A stretch of 64,000 bases of DNA from Actinokineospora auranticolor (GCF_002934265.1 NZ_PTIX01000017.1:104759-168758), one strand, 5' to 3'; positions 8,714 through 18,128 are shown, counted from the first letter of the stretch. The notes: generated from the sequence alone by a model not told the origin. A program made the numbers and translations.

Positions 8714-9493
8714 GTGCGCCGGTTAGTTGCCGCCCTGGTGAGCGTGGGGTTGCTCGTTGCCGGGTGTAGCGAATCGTCGACCGGGAGTGGTGGGACACCA
8801 ACGGGGAGCAGCGCCCCGGGTACGGGTGTCACCGGGACCGTGACGGTGTTCGCGGCGGCGTCGTTGACCGAGTCGTTCACGCGGATCGGGAAGGATTTCG
8901 AGGCGGCCAACCCCGGGGTGAAGGTGACCTTCAACTTCGCGGGCAGTTCCGCGCTGGCCCAGCAGATCACCCAGGGCGCGCCCGTCGACGTGTTCGCCTC
9001 GGCCGCGCCCGCCAACATGCAGCAGGTGGCGGACGCGGTGTCGCCGACGGCTTTCGCGCGCAACAAGCTGGAAATCGCGGTCCCGCAGGGTAATCCGGGA
9101 AAGGTCGCCGGGCTCAAGGATTTCGCCGACGCGGGCAAGAAGATCGCCTTGTGCGCCGAGCAGGTGCCCTGTGGCGCCGCGGCCAAGAAGGTCTTCACCG
9201 CGGCCGGTATCACCGCCGCGCCGGACACGTTGGAGCAGGACGTGAAGGCCGCGCTCACCAAGGTGCGGCTCGGTGAGGTCGACGCCGCACTCGTCTACCG
9301 GACGGACGTCAAGGCGGCGGGGGCTTCCGTCGAGGGGATCGAGTTCCCCGAGGCCGACAAGGCGGTCAACGACTACCCGATCGCCGCGCTCAAGAAAGCG
9401 CCCAACGCCAAGGGGGCCAAGGCGTTCGTCGACTACGTGTTGTCGGACAAGGGCAAGTCCGTGCTCGCTGACGCCGGGTTCGCCGCGGCGTGA
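8714..9493 (+). CDS. modA: Molybdate ABC transporter substrate-binding lipoprotein ModA
   Basis: 259 aa from the GTG at 8714, preceded by GGGAGG. The lipobox LLVAGC places the lipidated Cys at residue 18, followed by a Ser/Gly/Thr linker. The mature domain begins VTVFAAASLTESF, the typical ModA start whose Ser residues contact the oxyanion, and continues with NFAGSSALAQQI and GAPVDVFASA. The length is normal. It binds molybdate or tungstate outside the membrane and passes it to ModB. The stop overlaps the modB start (GTGA). Confidence 0.95.
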   Translation: MRRLVAALVSVGLLVAGCSESSTGSGGTPTGSSAPGTGVTGTVTVFAAASLTESFTRIGKDFEAANPGVKVTFNFAGSSALAQQITQGAPVDVFASAAPANMQQVADAVSPTAFARNKLEIAVPQGNPGKVAGLKDFADAGKKIALCAEQVPCGAAAKKVFTAAGITAAPDTLEQDVKAALTKVRLGEVDAALVYRTDVKAAGASVEGIEFPEADKAVNDYPIAALKKAPNAKGAKAFVDYVLSDKGKSVLADAGFAAA

Positions 9494-10278
9494 GGGCCAA
9501 CCGCGGGTCCATGCCGCCGGTACTCGTCGTCCCCGCGGTACTGGGCCTCGCGTTCCTGGTCGTCCCCCTCATCGGCCTCCTCGCCAAGGCACCGTGGTCG
9601 ACCCTCCCCCAACGCCTGACCAGCCCTGAAGTCCTTGACGCGCTTGAACTCTCGCTGGTCTGCGCCACCCTCGCCACCGTCCTCTGCGTACTCATGGGGG
9701 TACCGCTCGCCTGGGTGCTCGCCCGCGGCGACATCCCGGGGCGCGGCTTCATCCGGGCGCTGGTCACGGTTCCGCTCGTGCTGCCCCCGGTCGTCGGCGG
9801 CGCCGCGCTGCTGTTCGCGCTCGGCCGCCGGGGCCCGGTCGGACAGGTGCTCGACGACTGGTTCGGTGTCTCGCTGCCGTTCACCACCGCCGGGGTCGTC
9901 GTCGCGGAAGCCTTTGTCGCCATGCCGTTCCTCGTCATCTCGGTCGAGGGCGCGCTCCGCGCCGCCGACCCCCGGTTCGAGGAAGCCGCCGCCACCCTCG
10001 GCGCTTCGCGGTGGTACGCGTTCCGCCGCGTCACCCTGCCGTCCGTGGCGCCGGGTGTCGTGGCGGGCACGGTCCTGTGCTGGGCGCGCGCGCTCGGCGA
10101 GTTCGGTGCCACGATCACTTTCGCGGGCAACTTCCCAGAGAAGACGACGACGATGCCGCTGGCGGTCTACCTCGCGCTCGAGACCGACCCCGAGGCCGCG
10201 ATCGTGCTCAGCGTGGTGCTGCTGGCGGTGTCGGTGGCGGTGCTGGCGAGCCTGCGGGAGCGGTGGATCGGCGGATGA
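9490..10278 (+). CDS. modB: Molybdate ABC transporter permease ModB
   Basis: 262 aa, GTG start overlapping the modA stop. About five to six hydrophobic segments form the permease domain, and the cytoplasmic coupling loop reads EEAAATLGASRW. Late residues include RALGEFGATI, conserved in ModB/CysT permeases. The stop overlaps the modC ATG (ATGA), so the three subunits should be made together. Confidence 0.95.
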   Translation: MRANRGSMPPVLVVPAVLGLAFLVVPLIGLLAKAPWSTLPQRLTSPEVLDALELSLVCATLATVLCVLMGVPLAWVLARGDIPGRGFIRALVTVPLVLPPVVGGAALLFALGRRGPVGQVLDDWFGVSLPFTTAGVVVAEAFVAMPFLVISVEGALRAADPRFEEAAATLGASRWYAFRRVTLPSVAPGVVAGTVLCWARALGEFGATITFAGNFPEKTTTMPLAVYLALETDPEAAIVLSVVLLAVSVAVLASLRERWIGG

Positions 10279-11324
10279 CCCTCGACGCCCACGTGCGCAC
10301 CGGACGCGGCACCTTCGAGGCCGACGTCCCCCTGCTGGTCCAACCGGGTGAAACGGTGGCGCTGCTCGGTCCCAACGGGGCGGGCAAGACCACGGTATTG
10401 CGCGCCTTGGCCGGTCTGCTGCCGTTGCGGAGCGGTCATATCCGGTTGAACACGACGTGGGACGAACCCCCGTCGACCTTCGTCCCGCCCGAGCGCCGCG
10501 CGGTCGGGGTCGTATTCCAGGATTACCTGCTATTCCCCCATATGCCGGTTCTGGAAAACGTCGCTTTCGGCCTCCGCGCCCGTGGCGTCAACCGGGAAGC
10601 CGCCCGCCGAGCCGCGCGGGCCCAGCTCGACGCGGTCGACCTCACCCCGTACGCGGACGCCCGCCCCCGCGAGCTCTCCGGCGGCCAGGCCCAGCGGGTC
10701 GCGCTCGCCAGGGCCCTGGTCACCCACCCCGACCTGCTGCTGCTCGACGAACCCCTGTCCGCCCTGGACGCGGGCACCCGGCCGCGGGTCCGCGCCGAAC
10801 TGGGCCGCCACCTGCGCGAGTTCCCGGGGTGCGCGGTCCTGGTCACCCACGACCCGCTCGACGCGATGGTCCTGGCGGACCGGCTGGTGGTCGTGGAGGG
10901 CGGCAGGATCACCCAATCGGGGGAACCCGCGGTGATCGCCCGCAAACCGGCCACCGACTACGTCGCCCACCTGGTCGGCCTCAACCTGCTGCGCGGGCAG
11001 GCGGACGGGACCGCGGTCGCCCTCGACACAGGCGGGACCTTGATCGTCGCCGAACCCGCCGCCGGACCGGTGCACGCGGCGTTCCCCCCGACGGCGATCA
11101 GCCTGCACCCGGAGCGGCCGAGCGGCAGCCCGCGCAACACGTGGGAGGTGGCGGTCGCCGGGATGGAGCAGCACGCCCACACCGTCCGCCTCCACCTCGA
11201 CGGCGCGCCGTCGGTGGTCGCGGAGGTGACCCCGGCGGTGATCGCCGAGCTGGGGCTGGCGCCCGGTACCCGGGTGTGGGCCGCCCTCAAGGCGACGGAA
11301 ATCCAGACGTACCCGCGGGCCTGA
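10275..11324 (+). CDS. modC: Molybdate ABC transporter ATPase ModC
   Basis: 349 aa from the ATG at 10275. Walker A is GPNGAGKTT, the signature motif is LSGGQAQRVALARAL, and Walker B is LLLLDEPLSALD, followed by the His switch in VTHDPLDAM. The C-terminal ~120 residues form the TOBE-like oxyanion-regulatory domain expected of ModC (ending VWAALKATEIQTYPRA). It powers ModAB import of molybdate for the molybdenum cofactor. No clear terminator follows before the convergent kinase gene at 11370. Confidence 0.95.
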   Translation: MTLDAHVRTGRGTFEADVPLLVQPGETVALLGPNGAGKTTVLRALAGLLPLRSGHIRLNTTWDEPPSTFVPPERRAVGVVFQDYLLFPHMPVLENVAFGLRARGVNREAARRAARAQLDAVDLTPYADARPRELSGGQAQRVALARALVTHPDLLLLDEPLSALDAGTRPRVRAELGRHLREFPGCAVLVTHDPLDAMVLADRLVVVEGGRITQSGEPAVIARKPATDYVAHLVGLNLLRGQADGTAVALDTGGTLIVAEPAAGPVHAAFPPTAISLHPERPSGSPRNTWEVAVAGMEQHAHTVRLHLDGAPSVVAEVTPAVIAELGLAPGTRVWAALKATEIQTYPRA

Positions 11325-11369
11325 GTCTCGGGAGAACGCCGATCCGTGTGGCAGGGCCGGGAGGGTTCG

Positions 11370-12875
11370 TCAGTCCGCTCCCGACCCCGCTCCCGCCGGA
11401 TCGCTCGTCAGCCGGGGCAGCGTCACCCGGAAGGTCGCCCCCCGGTCTGGTTCGGAGATCACCTCGACCACACCACCGTGGGCCTCCACCAGGGCCGCGA
11501 CGATCGCCAACCCCAGCCCGGCCCCGCCGCTGTCCTGGCTGCGGGACGGGTCGGCCCGGTAGAACCGCTCGAAGACGCGCTCGATCTGCTGGGGGGTCAG
11601 GCCGGGGCCGCGGTCCGCCACCTCCAGCACGACCGACGTCTCCGTTGTCCGCGTGCGCACCTCCACACCGGTATCCACGGGCGTGTGCTTCACCGCATTG
11701 CCCACGAGGTTCGCCGCGATCTGCCGCAGCCGCTGTTCGTCGCCCAGCACCAGGGCAGGCTCGCCGGAACCGTCCAGGTGTAGGGCGATCGGGCGATCCG
11801 GGGCGACGACCCGGGCGTCGCTGACCGCGTCGACGGCGATTACCGTCACGTCAACGGGTGAGAGTTCGAGTGGCCGCTGGCGGTCCAGGCTCGCCAGCAG
11901 CAGGAGGTCCTCGACCAGGCCGCTCATCCGCTCCGACTGGCCCTCGATCCGGCCCATCACCTCGCCCACGTCGGTGACCGCGCCCTGCCGGTACAGCTCG
12001 GCGTACCCGCGGATCGAGGTCAGCGGGGTGCGCAGCTCGTGGCTGGCGTCGGCGACGAACCGGCGCATGCGGCCCTCCGAGACCCGGGCCGCCTCCTCCG
12101 AGCGGGACCGGGCGTGGAAGGCCTGCTCGATCTGGCCGAGCATGCCGTTGAGCGACACCGCGAGCCTGCCGACCTCGCTGCCCGGCCGCCGGACCGGGAC
12201 GCGCCGGGACAGGTCGCCCGCGGCGATGGCCTCGGCGGTGACCTCGACCTCCTCCAGCGGCCGGGTGCTGCGCCGGACCAGCGCGTACCCGGTGACCCCG
12301 AGCAGGACCAGCGCGCCCAGGCTGATCAGCAGGAACGTGCGTTGCAGGTCGTCCACGGCCGCGTCGACGTCGGCTTGGCCGACGGCCACGACGACCTCGG
12401 CCGCCGTGCTCCCCGAGGTGCTCGCGATGACCGTCCCGTCCACCACGACCGGGGTGACCAGCGGGCGGACCAGCACCCGCCAGCGCGGGCCCGAGTCGTC
12501 CGCCGAGTCGACCGTGGCGTACGAGCCCGCGAACCCGAAGGCGGGCAGCCGCGGGCGGGTCGTGCTGTCCCGGCGCCCCAGGTCGACGGCGCTGCCGTCG
12601 GCGCGCCGCAGGAGCACGACCTCCAGCTGGGGGAACGCGAAGTCCCGGTTGCCGCGCGGCAGGGTGAACCCGCCCGCCAGCTGCCGCTGGGCCTGCGCGC
12701 TCATCCGGTCCAGCCGGGCGTCGACCTGGCCGAGCAGGTAGTCGCGCATGACCTGGGACCCGATCGCCCAGGTGCCCAGCAGCCCGGCCGCGGCCAGCAC
12801 CACCACCACGAGCACCAGGTGCACCCGCAGCGGCAGCCTGCCGAACGCGGCCCGGACCCGGCCGACGGCCGTCAC
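11370..12875 (-). CDS. Sensor histidine kinase, OmpR-system type
   Basis: 501 aa from the GTG at 12875, overlapping the regulator stop (GTGA). A first membrane helix (~residues 18-40), a ~130-residue extracellular sensor domain and a second helix (~185-205) lead into a HAMP linker (RRSTRPLEEVEVTAEAI). The DHp helix has the phosphoacceptor in HELRTPLTSIRGY, followed by N-box NLVGNAVKHT, G1 DRGPGL and G2 GGAGLGLAI. It is the last gene of the six-gene operon starting at 17166, so it probably senses a substrate or stress linked to the MacB-like transporter. Confidence 0.93.
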   Translation of the reverse strand: MTAVGRVRAAFGRLPLRVHLVLVVVVLAAAGLLGTWAIGSQVMRDYLLGQVDARLDRMSAQAQRQLAGGFTLPRGNRDFAFPQLEVVLLRRADGSAVDLGRRDSTTRPRLPAFGFAGSYATVDSADDSGPRWRVLVRPLVTPVVVDGTVIASTSGSTAAEVVVAVGQADVDAAVDDLQRTFLLISLGALVLLGVTGYALVRRSTRPLEEVEVTAEAIAAGDLSRRVPVRRPGSEVGRLAVSLNGMLGQIEQAFHARSRSEEAARVSEGRMRRFVADASHELRTPLTSIRGYAELYRQGAVTDVGEVMGRIEGQSERMSGLVEDLLLLASLDRQRPLELSPVDVTVIAVDAVSDARVVAPDRPIALHLDGSGEPALVLGDEQRLRQIAANLVGNAVKHTPVDTGVEVRTRTTETSVVLEVADRGPGLTPQQIERVFERFYRADPSRSQDSGGAGLGLAIVAALVEAHGGVVEVISEPDRGATFRVTLPRLTSDPAGAGSGAD

Positions 12876-13567
12876 GGGGCCCGCAGCACGTAGCCGAAGC
12901 CGCGCACGGTGTGGATCAGCCGCACGGCGCCGCCGGTGCCGTCGTCGACCTTGCGGCGCAGGTAGGAGATGTAGGACTCGACCACACCGGCCTCGCCGTT
13001 GAAGTCGTAGTTCCACACCTGGTCGAGGATCTGCGCCTTGGACACCACCCGGCCCGCGTTGCGCAGCAGGTAGTGCAGCAGCTTGAACTCCGTCGGGGAC
13101 AGCTCGACCGGCCTGCCGCCGCGCCGCACGACGTGGCTGTCCACGTCCAGCTCCAGGTCGGCGACCCGCAGCCGCTCCGGCTCGCCCTCGACCGGGCGGG
13201 TGCGGCGCAGCACGGCGTTCACCCGGGCGATGACCTCCTCCAGGCTGAACGGCTTGGTCACGTAGTCGTCGCCGCCGAGGGTCAGACCGGTGATCTTGTC
13301 GTGGTTGGCGTCGCGCGCGGTGAGGAACAGCACCGGCACGCCCTGACCGCCCGCGCGCAGCCTGCGCAGCACGTCGAAGCCGTCGCGGTCGGGCAGCATC
13401 ACGTCGAGCAGCACCAGGTCGGGGCGCAGCTTCTCGGCCTGGCGCAGGCCGTCGTCGCCGGTGGCGGCGGTGGCCACGTCGAACCCGGCGAAGCGCAGGC
13501 TGGTGGCGAGCAGGTCGCGGATGGCCGCGTCGTCCTCCACGACCAGCAGCGACGCCCGGCCGCTCAC
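12872..13567 (-). CDS. Response regulator, OmpR/PhoB family
   Basis: 231 aa. The receiver domain has the acidic pair (VEDDAA), phosphoacceptor Asp in LVLLDVMLPD, conserved Thr in LFLTARD and Lys in YVTKPF. The C-terminal winged helix includes ELSPTEFKLLHYLLRN and the end VRGFGYVLRAP. The start overlaps the Gly-rich gene stop and its stop overlaps the kinase start. It is probably a partner of the adjacent kinase, controlling its own transporter operon. Confidence 0.95.
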   Translation of the reverse strand: MSGRASLLVVEDDAAIRDLLATSLRFAGFDVATAATGDDGLRQAEKLRPDLVLLDVMLPDRDGFDVLRRLRAGGQGVPVLFLTARDANHDKITGLTLGGDDYVTKPFSLEEVIARVNAVLRRTRPVEGEPERLRVADLELDVDSHVVRRGGRPVELSPTEFKLLHYLLRNAGRVVSKAQILDQVWNYDFNGEAGVVESYISYLRRKVDDGTGGAVRLIHTVRGFGYVLRAP

Positions 13568-14112
13568 CCCGCCGCCTGCCTGCGGGTGAGGGTGCGCGCG
13601 GTGACGGAGCCGTCGTCGCCCGCCTGGCCCTGCACGACGACGGTGTCGCCGGGCGCCAGGTCGGCGAGCTTGCCCACGTCGACCAGGTCGACCACGGTGG
13701 AGTCCGATGTGGACACCTTGACGACCTTACCGTCCTGGGTCTTGACGTACACGGTGGTGCCCTCGACGTGGTCGATGGTGCCCGCGGTGCCGCCCCGGCC
13801 GCCCATGCCACCCGCGCCGGGCTGCCCGCCTTGCCCGTTCTGCCCGCCTTGCCCGGCACGGCCGCCGTAGCCGCCGGGGAACCCGCCGCCGTAGCCACCG
13901 GCCCGGGGACCCGCGGTCGCCGACGGGGTGCCGTTCGAGGCGAACGCCTTGTGCGCCAGCGCGCCGCCGCCGAAGGACAGCAGCACCAGCGCGGCGATGC
14001 CCAGCCCGACGGTCACCTTGCTCACGCCCTTGCCCGCGGTGCGCAGCTCGCGGTCCAGGTCACCGCCGACCGGTTGGGCCAGCGTCTGCTCCGGGTCCAC
14101 TGGTGTGGTCAC
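13564..14112 (-). CDS. Membrane-anchored Gly-rich protein with C-terminal beta domain (DUF5666-like)
   Basis: 182 aa from the GTG at 14112, chosen because AAGGAG lies at good spacing; an in-frame GTG at 14139 that overlaps the permease stop is the alternative. A basic cytoplasmic stretch is followed by one hydrophobic segment (VGLGIAALVLLSFGGGALA), a ~45-residue linker made mostly of Gly and Gln, then a ~65-residue beta domain (GTIDHVEGTTVYVKTQDG) resembling DUF5666 OB-like domains. The main part should sit outside the membrane. Placed between an efflux-type transporter and a two-component system, it may be an accessory or signal-sensing partner. Confidence 0.8.
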   Translation of the reverse strand: MTTPVDPEQTLAQPVGGDLDRELRTAGKGVSKVTVGLGIAALVLLSFGGGALAHKAFASNGTPSATAGPRAGGYGGGFPGGYGGRAGQGGQNGQGGQPGAGGMGGRGGTAGTIDHVEGTTVYVKTQDGKVVKVSTSDSTVVDLVDVGKLADLAPGDTVVVQGQAGDDGSVTARTLTRRQAAG

Positions 14113-14135
14113 GGTCCACTCCTTCTTTCCTGGGG

Positions 14136-15335
14136 TCACTCGTGCCGGAGGGCTTCGATGGGGCGCAGGCGCGCGGCCCGACCCGCCGGGTAGCTGCCGA
14201 AGAACAGGCCGATCAGCGCGGACACGGCGAAGGCGAGCAGCACCGACGACGGCACGATCACCGGCGTGATGCCCGCGATGGTGAACTGCGCGCCGATGAA
14301 CGCGGCGGCCACGCCGAGCGCGCCGCCGAACAGGCTCAACATCGTCGCCTCCAGCAGGAACTGGCCGAGGATCGACGAGCGCCGGGCGCCGACGGCCTTG
14401 CGGATGCCGATCTCCCGGATCCGCTCGGTGACCGTGACCAGCATGATGTTGGTGACGCCGATCCCGCCGACCAGCAGCGAGATCGCCGCGACGGCGGCCA
14501 GCAGCACGGTGAACGTGTCGGTGGTGGCGGTGCGCGCGGTGAGCAGCTGTTCCTGGCTGAGCACCCGGTAGTCGGCCGTGCCGCCGAAGCCGATGCCGTG
14601 GCGGCCGTCGAGGATCGTGGTGACCTGGGCCTGGGCCGCGGTGAGCGCGTCGGGGCCGGTGGCCTGCACGACGATCTGCGAGAGGCTGCCGTAGCCGGTG
14701 AGCGCGTTGCGCACGGTGCTCAGCGGCGCCACGGCGGTGTCGTCGGCGTCCTGGAGTCCGCTGGAGCCCTTGCTCGCCAGCACGCCCACCACGGTGAACG
14801 GGATGTTGTTGACCAGGATCGTCTGGCCGACCGGGGCGGCGCCGGGGAACAGCTCGGTGGCCACGGTCGCGCCGATGACCACGACCTTGCGGCCCTGGGC
14901 GACGTCGTCGGCGCTGAACGGCGAGCCCTGCGCGACGGCGCTGTTGGTGGTCTCGAAGTAGGCCGGGTCGGTGCCCAGGAACTGCGAGACGCTGTGGCTG
15001 ACGTCCGCGTGCGCGGCGGTCGCCGAGGTCGACACGACCGGCGACGCCGACTTCACCGCGGGCGCCTCGACCGGGTCGGCCAGCGCGGTCGCGTCGTCGA
15101 CTGTCAGCGGTCGGGCGCTGGACCCGGCCTGGGCGCGCTGCGGGGAGATGGTGAGCACGTTCGTGCCCAGGCCCGCGATGCTCTGCTGCACCGACACCGA
15201 CGCGCCGTTGCCGACCGCGATCAGCAGGATCACCGACGCGACGCCGATCAGGATGCCGAGCGTGGTGAGGGCGGAGCGCAGCTTGTTCGCGGTGACCCCG
15301 CGCACGGCGAAGGCCAAGACCTCGGTGAACCTCAC
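14136..15335 (-). CDS. MacB/FtsX-type ABC transporter permease
   Basis: 399 aa from the GTG at 15335 (GTGA overlap with the ATPase stop). One N-terminal membrane helix (residues ~20-42), a large extracytoplasmic MacB-periplasmic-core domain (~45-270), then three C-terminal helices with the FtsX segment GGIGVTNIMLVTVTERIREI. This is the four-helix mechanotransmission layout, not a classical importer. With the ATPase and fusion protein of the same operon it should move or extrude a lipid, peptide or antibiotic at the membrane surface. Confidence 0.93.
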   Translation of the reverse strand: MRFTEVLAFAVRGVTANKLRSALTTLGILIGVASVILLIAVGNGASVSVQQSIAGLGTNVLTISPQRAQAGSSARPLTVDDATALADPVEAPAVKSASPVVSTSATAAHADVSHSVSQFLGTDPAYFETTNSAVAQGSPFSADDVAQGRKVVVIGATVATELFPGAAPVGQTILVNNIPFTVVGVLASKGSSGLQDADDTAVAPLSTVRNALTGYGSLSQIVVQATGPDALTAAQAQVTTILDGRHGIGFGGTADYRVLSQEQLLTARTATTDTFTVLLAAVAAISLLVGGIGVTNIMLVTVTERIREIGIRKAVGARRSSILGQFLLEATMLSLFGGALGVAAAFIGAQFTIAGITPVIVPSSVLLAFAVSALIGLFFGSYPAGRAARLRPIEALRHE

Positions 15336-16027
15336 GCGAGCACCCCCGTGAACCGGTTCTCCACGATCCGCCCGTCGACGACCCGCACGACCCGGTTGGC
15401 GTGCGCGGCGACGTCGTCCTCGTGGGTGATCAGCACGACCGTGCGGCCGCTGGCGTGCAGGCGGTCCAGGATGCCCATGACCTCCTGGCTGCTGCGCGTG
15501 TCGAGGTTGCCGGTCGGCTCGTCGGCCAGCACGATCGCGGGGCCGGTGACCAGGGCGCGGGCGATCGCCACGCGCTGCTGCTGGCCGCCGGAGAGCTCGT
15601 TGGGCCGGTGGTGCGCGCGCTCGGCGAGCCCGACCAGGCGCAGCGCCGCGTTCGCCCGCAGCCTGCGCTCGGCGCGCCGCACCCCCGCGTAGACCAGGGG
15701 CAGTTCGACGTTGGCCAGCGCGGTCGTGCGCGGGATCAGGTTGAACGACTGGAACACGAACCCGATCTTGCGGTTGCGCAGCAGGCCGAGCTGGGCCTCG
15801 CCGAACTCGGCGGTGTCGATGCCGTCGAGCAGGTAGCGGCCGGAGGTCGGCACGTCCAGGCAGCCGAGCACGTTGAGCAGCGTCGACTTGCCGGAGCCGG
15901 ACGCGCCCATGATCGCCAGGTACTCGCCGCGGTCGACGGTGAGGTCGAGCCCGCGCAGCGCGTGCACGGCCGTGTCGCCGCTGCCGTAGGTCTTGCGCAG
16001 GTCGCGGACCTCGATCGCGGGGGTCAT
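15332..16027 (-). CDS. MacB/LolD-type ABC transporter ATPase
   Basis: 231 aa. Walker A GASGSGKST, Q-loop VFQSFNLIP, signature LSGGQQQRVAIARAL, Walker B IVLADEPTGNLD and His switch LITHEDD are all intact. The Q-loop sequence and compact length are typical of the MacB/LolD/FtsE group. The start overlaps the fusion protein stop (ATGA) and its stop overlaps the permease start, so the three transporter parts are coupled. Confidence 0.95.
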   Translation of the reverse strand: MTPAIEVRDLRKTYGSGDTAVHALRGLDLTVDRGEYLAIMGASGSGKSTLLNVLGCLDVPTSGRYLLDGIDTAEFGEAQLGLLRNRKIGFVFQSFNLIPRTTALANVELPLVYAGVRRAERRLRANAALRLVGLAERAHHRPNELSGGQQQRVAIARALVTGPAIVLADEPTGNLDTRSSQEVMGILDRLHASGRTVVLITHEDDVAAHANRVVRVVDGRIVENRFTGVLA

Positions 16028-17166
16028 CGCCCGCCGCCGGTGCGCCCGCCCGCCGGGACGCCGCCGCCCCCGCCGCCGAACCCGCCACCGCCGAAGCCGC
16101 CGTTGCCGTTGCGGTTGTTGTTGCCCTGCTGGGTGGTGCCGGTGGCGACCTGGGGCAGCACGACCTGCTCGTTCTCGCTGAGGCCCGAGGTGATCTGGGC
16201 GTACGAGTCGCCCCGGACACCGACCTCGACGGTGCGGCGGGTCTCCTGGCCGTTCTCCAGCACGGTGACGGTGCTGGTCGTGCCGACGGTCTGCACGGCG
16301 GCGGACGGCACGGCGAGCGCGCCGGTCGCGCTGGCCACGGTGATCGAGACGCTGGCCGACTGGCCGGGTTTGAGGGTGGCGGGTGGGCTGGTCATGGTCA
16401 GCGTGGTGCCGTACTGGACGACGTTGTTCGACGACGTGGGCAGCAGGTCCACCGCGGCGACGGCGGCCTGGATGGGCTGGTTCGGCAGGGCGTTGACGGT
16501 GACCGTGGCGGCCTGGCCGACCTTGAGCTTGCTGACGTCGCTCTCGGCCACGTCGGCGTGCAGGGTCAGGTTCTTCAGGTCGGTGATGACGAAGTCGCCG
16601 GACGCGGTCGTGGTCGTGGTGCTCGAACTGCCACCGCCCCCCGAGCCCGCCTTGGCGCCGACGGTGACACCGACGGAGGTGATGGTGCCGTCACCGGGCG
16701 CGGTCAGGGTCGTCGCGGCGAGGGCGGCCTTTGCCTGGTCACGGGCGAGAACGGCCTGGTTGACCTGGTTGTCGAGCTGGTCGGTGTCCTTCCCCGCCGC
16801 CTCGGCGTCACCGCGGTTGGTGACGGCCTGGTTGAGGTTGTTCTGGGCGATGGTGAGCTGGAGCTTGGGCTCGGAGGTCTCCAGCGTGCCGAGGGTCTGG
16901 CCCTTGGTGACCACGTCGCCGACCTTGACGTTCACCGCGGCGACCGTGCCGGACGTGCCGAAGGAGGCGGTGCCGGTGTACCCGCTGGCCACCGTCCCGG
17001 CAGCCGTCACCGTCTCGCTGACGTCCCGAGTCTGCGCCGCCGCCGTCCGCGTCTGCGCGGCGGCCGCTGTCTCGGTGCCACCGCCGAACAACACGAAGTA
17101 CCCCGCCACCGCCGCCCCCACGAGCACGACGGCCAAGATGCCGTTCACCACCAACCCACGTCTCAT
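16024..17166 (-). CDS. Membrane fusion protein (HlyD/MacA-like) of the MacB-type transporter
   Basis: 380 aa from the ATG at 17166, just before a basic residue pair and one membrane anchor helix; an upstream in-frame start would put a long hydrophilic segment before the anchor. The extracellular part has split lipoyl-like halves (GTVAAVNVKVGDVVTKGQTL and APGDGTITSVGVTVG) around a short Gln/Asn-rich alpha hairpin (~residues 115-165), then beta-barrel and membrane-proximal domains. A Gly/Ser/Thr linker sits near residue 200 and the last ~35 residues are Gly/Asn-rich. It is the first gene of the six-gene operon. Confidence 0.92.
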   Translation of the reverse strand: MRRGLVVNGILAVVLVGAAVAGYFVLFGGGTETAAAAQTRTAAAQTRDVSETVTAAGTVASGYTGTASFGTSGTVAAVNVKVGDVVTKGQTLGTLETSEPKLQLTIAQNNLNQAVTNRGDAEAAGKDTDQLDNQVNQAVLARDQAKAALAATTLTAPGDGTITSVGVTVGAKAGSGGGGSSSTTTTTASGDFVITDLKNLTLHADVAESDVSKLKVGQAATVTVNALPNQPIQAAVAAVDLLPTSSNNVVQYGTTLTMTSPPATLKPGQSASVSITVASATGALAVPSAAVQTVGTTSTVTVLENGQETRRTVEVGVRGDSYAQITSGLSENEQVVLPQVATGTTQQGNNNRNGNGGFGGGGFGGGGGGVPAGGRTGGGR

Positions 17167-17596
17167 GACCCGAAAGCCTCGCGCGCGTCGCTGTGGCGCA
17201 CCTACGAGAAAGCCGGCAGTTTCCTGTGAACCGCGCTCGACCTGGCCGAACAACCACGGGCATCGCCCGACGTTCTCGCCCGATCACTTCGACCGGCCCC
17301 CTCAGGGGCATCAAGCGCGGATCACTCAGCGAACTCGTACCGTCCACGATGGACAGCGAAAAAGACCACTGCGCACTGTGCCGACGAGAGCGATCTACGA
17401 GCAGACGCATGCGCGACTCCGGATATGGACGCCATTGTCCATCGGTCGAGCGAGTGGGCGGAATTGCCGCAAACGCACCAGGACTGGATGCCGTGCCATG
17501 CCGGGGTGACGCCCTTGAGACCACGCGCAGCTTGAACCCGGTGTGGTCGAGGGTCGGGCGGCGATGCCAACTCCCTGGTGGTGATCGGGGAACCGT
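17167..17596. other. Gene-free interval (430 bp)
   Basis: No supported gene. It must contain the promoter of the transporter/two-component operon that starts at 17166. Short minus-strand frames exist but have mixed composition and no ribosome-binding site. It could hold a decayed gene fragment, but I recognise no family in any frame. Confidence 0.5.
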
Positions 17597-18058
17597 TCAG
17601 GTCGCGCAGGTCCAGGGGCGGGGGCCGAAGGCGAGCATGACGGAGAAGGTGTCGTCGGAGACGGAGTTGACCAGCAGGAGCACGTCAGGCTCGTCAGGGT
17701 GCTCGAAGCAGAGGCCATCCCCGCGACCGTCTTTGGGCTCCCACCCGCGCTTGGCCGCTTCCGCGCGGTAGAAAGCGCGGGTCCGCGGCATGCCGCCGTC
17801 GGCCCCGGACATCCGGATCTCGACGCCACCGAAGTAGCCCTCGTCGTCACAGGGCTTGATGACCCAGACCTCCCCGGGCACCGCGCCCGGCGGGATCACG
17901 TCGGTGACCATCTCGTTCTGCCGCAGCCGCGCGGCGGTGGCGTCGTGCTCCTCCAGGCAGGGGCCGCCGACCCCGTCGCCGCCGAACAGCCGCGTGCCGG
18001 TGCAGCCCGCGAGGGTCAACAAGAGCGCCGAAATCACCACCAGGCCCACTACGCGCAT
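17597..18058 (-). CDS. Small secreted lipoprotein, function unknown
   Basis: 153 aa from the ATG at 18058, which has GGGGAGGA at good spacing; a longer reading starts upstream of that site and is rejected. The signal sequence ends in the lipobox LTLAGC, putting the lipidated Cys at residue 19. The mature domain has four more Cys residues, which could form two disulphides, and no recognised catalytic motif (VWVIKPCDDEGYFGG, DGLCFEHPDEPDVLLLV). It would be anchored on the outer face of the membrane. The gene at 18129 lies upstream on the same strand and could be co-transcribed. Confidence 0.85.
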   Translation of the reverse strand: MRVVGLVVISALLLTLAGCTGTRLFGGDGVGGPCLEEHDATAARLRQNEMVTDVIPPGAVPGEVWVIKPCDDEGYFGGVEIRMSGADGGMPRTRAFYRAEAAKRGWEPKDGRGDGLCFEHPDEPDVLLLVNSVSDDTFSVMLAFGPRPWTCAT

Positions 18059-18128
18059 CAGATCCTCCCCGGTCCACCTCCGATAACACCTCAATTCGGC
18101 GGCGAACGGCTTGATCTCCTTCGAATCC

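Noticed and set aside
17322..17570. Possible small gene or transposase remnant on the minus strand
   Set aside because: No ribosome-binding site, no recognised motif and no inverted repeats.
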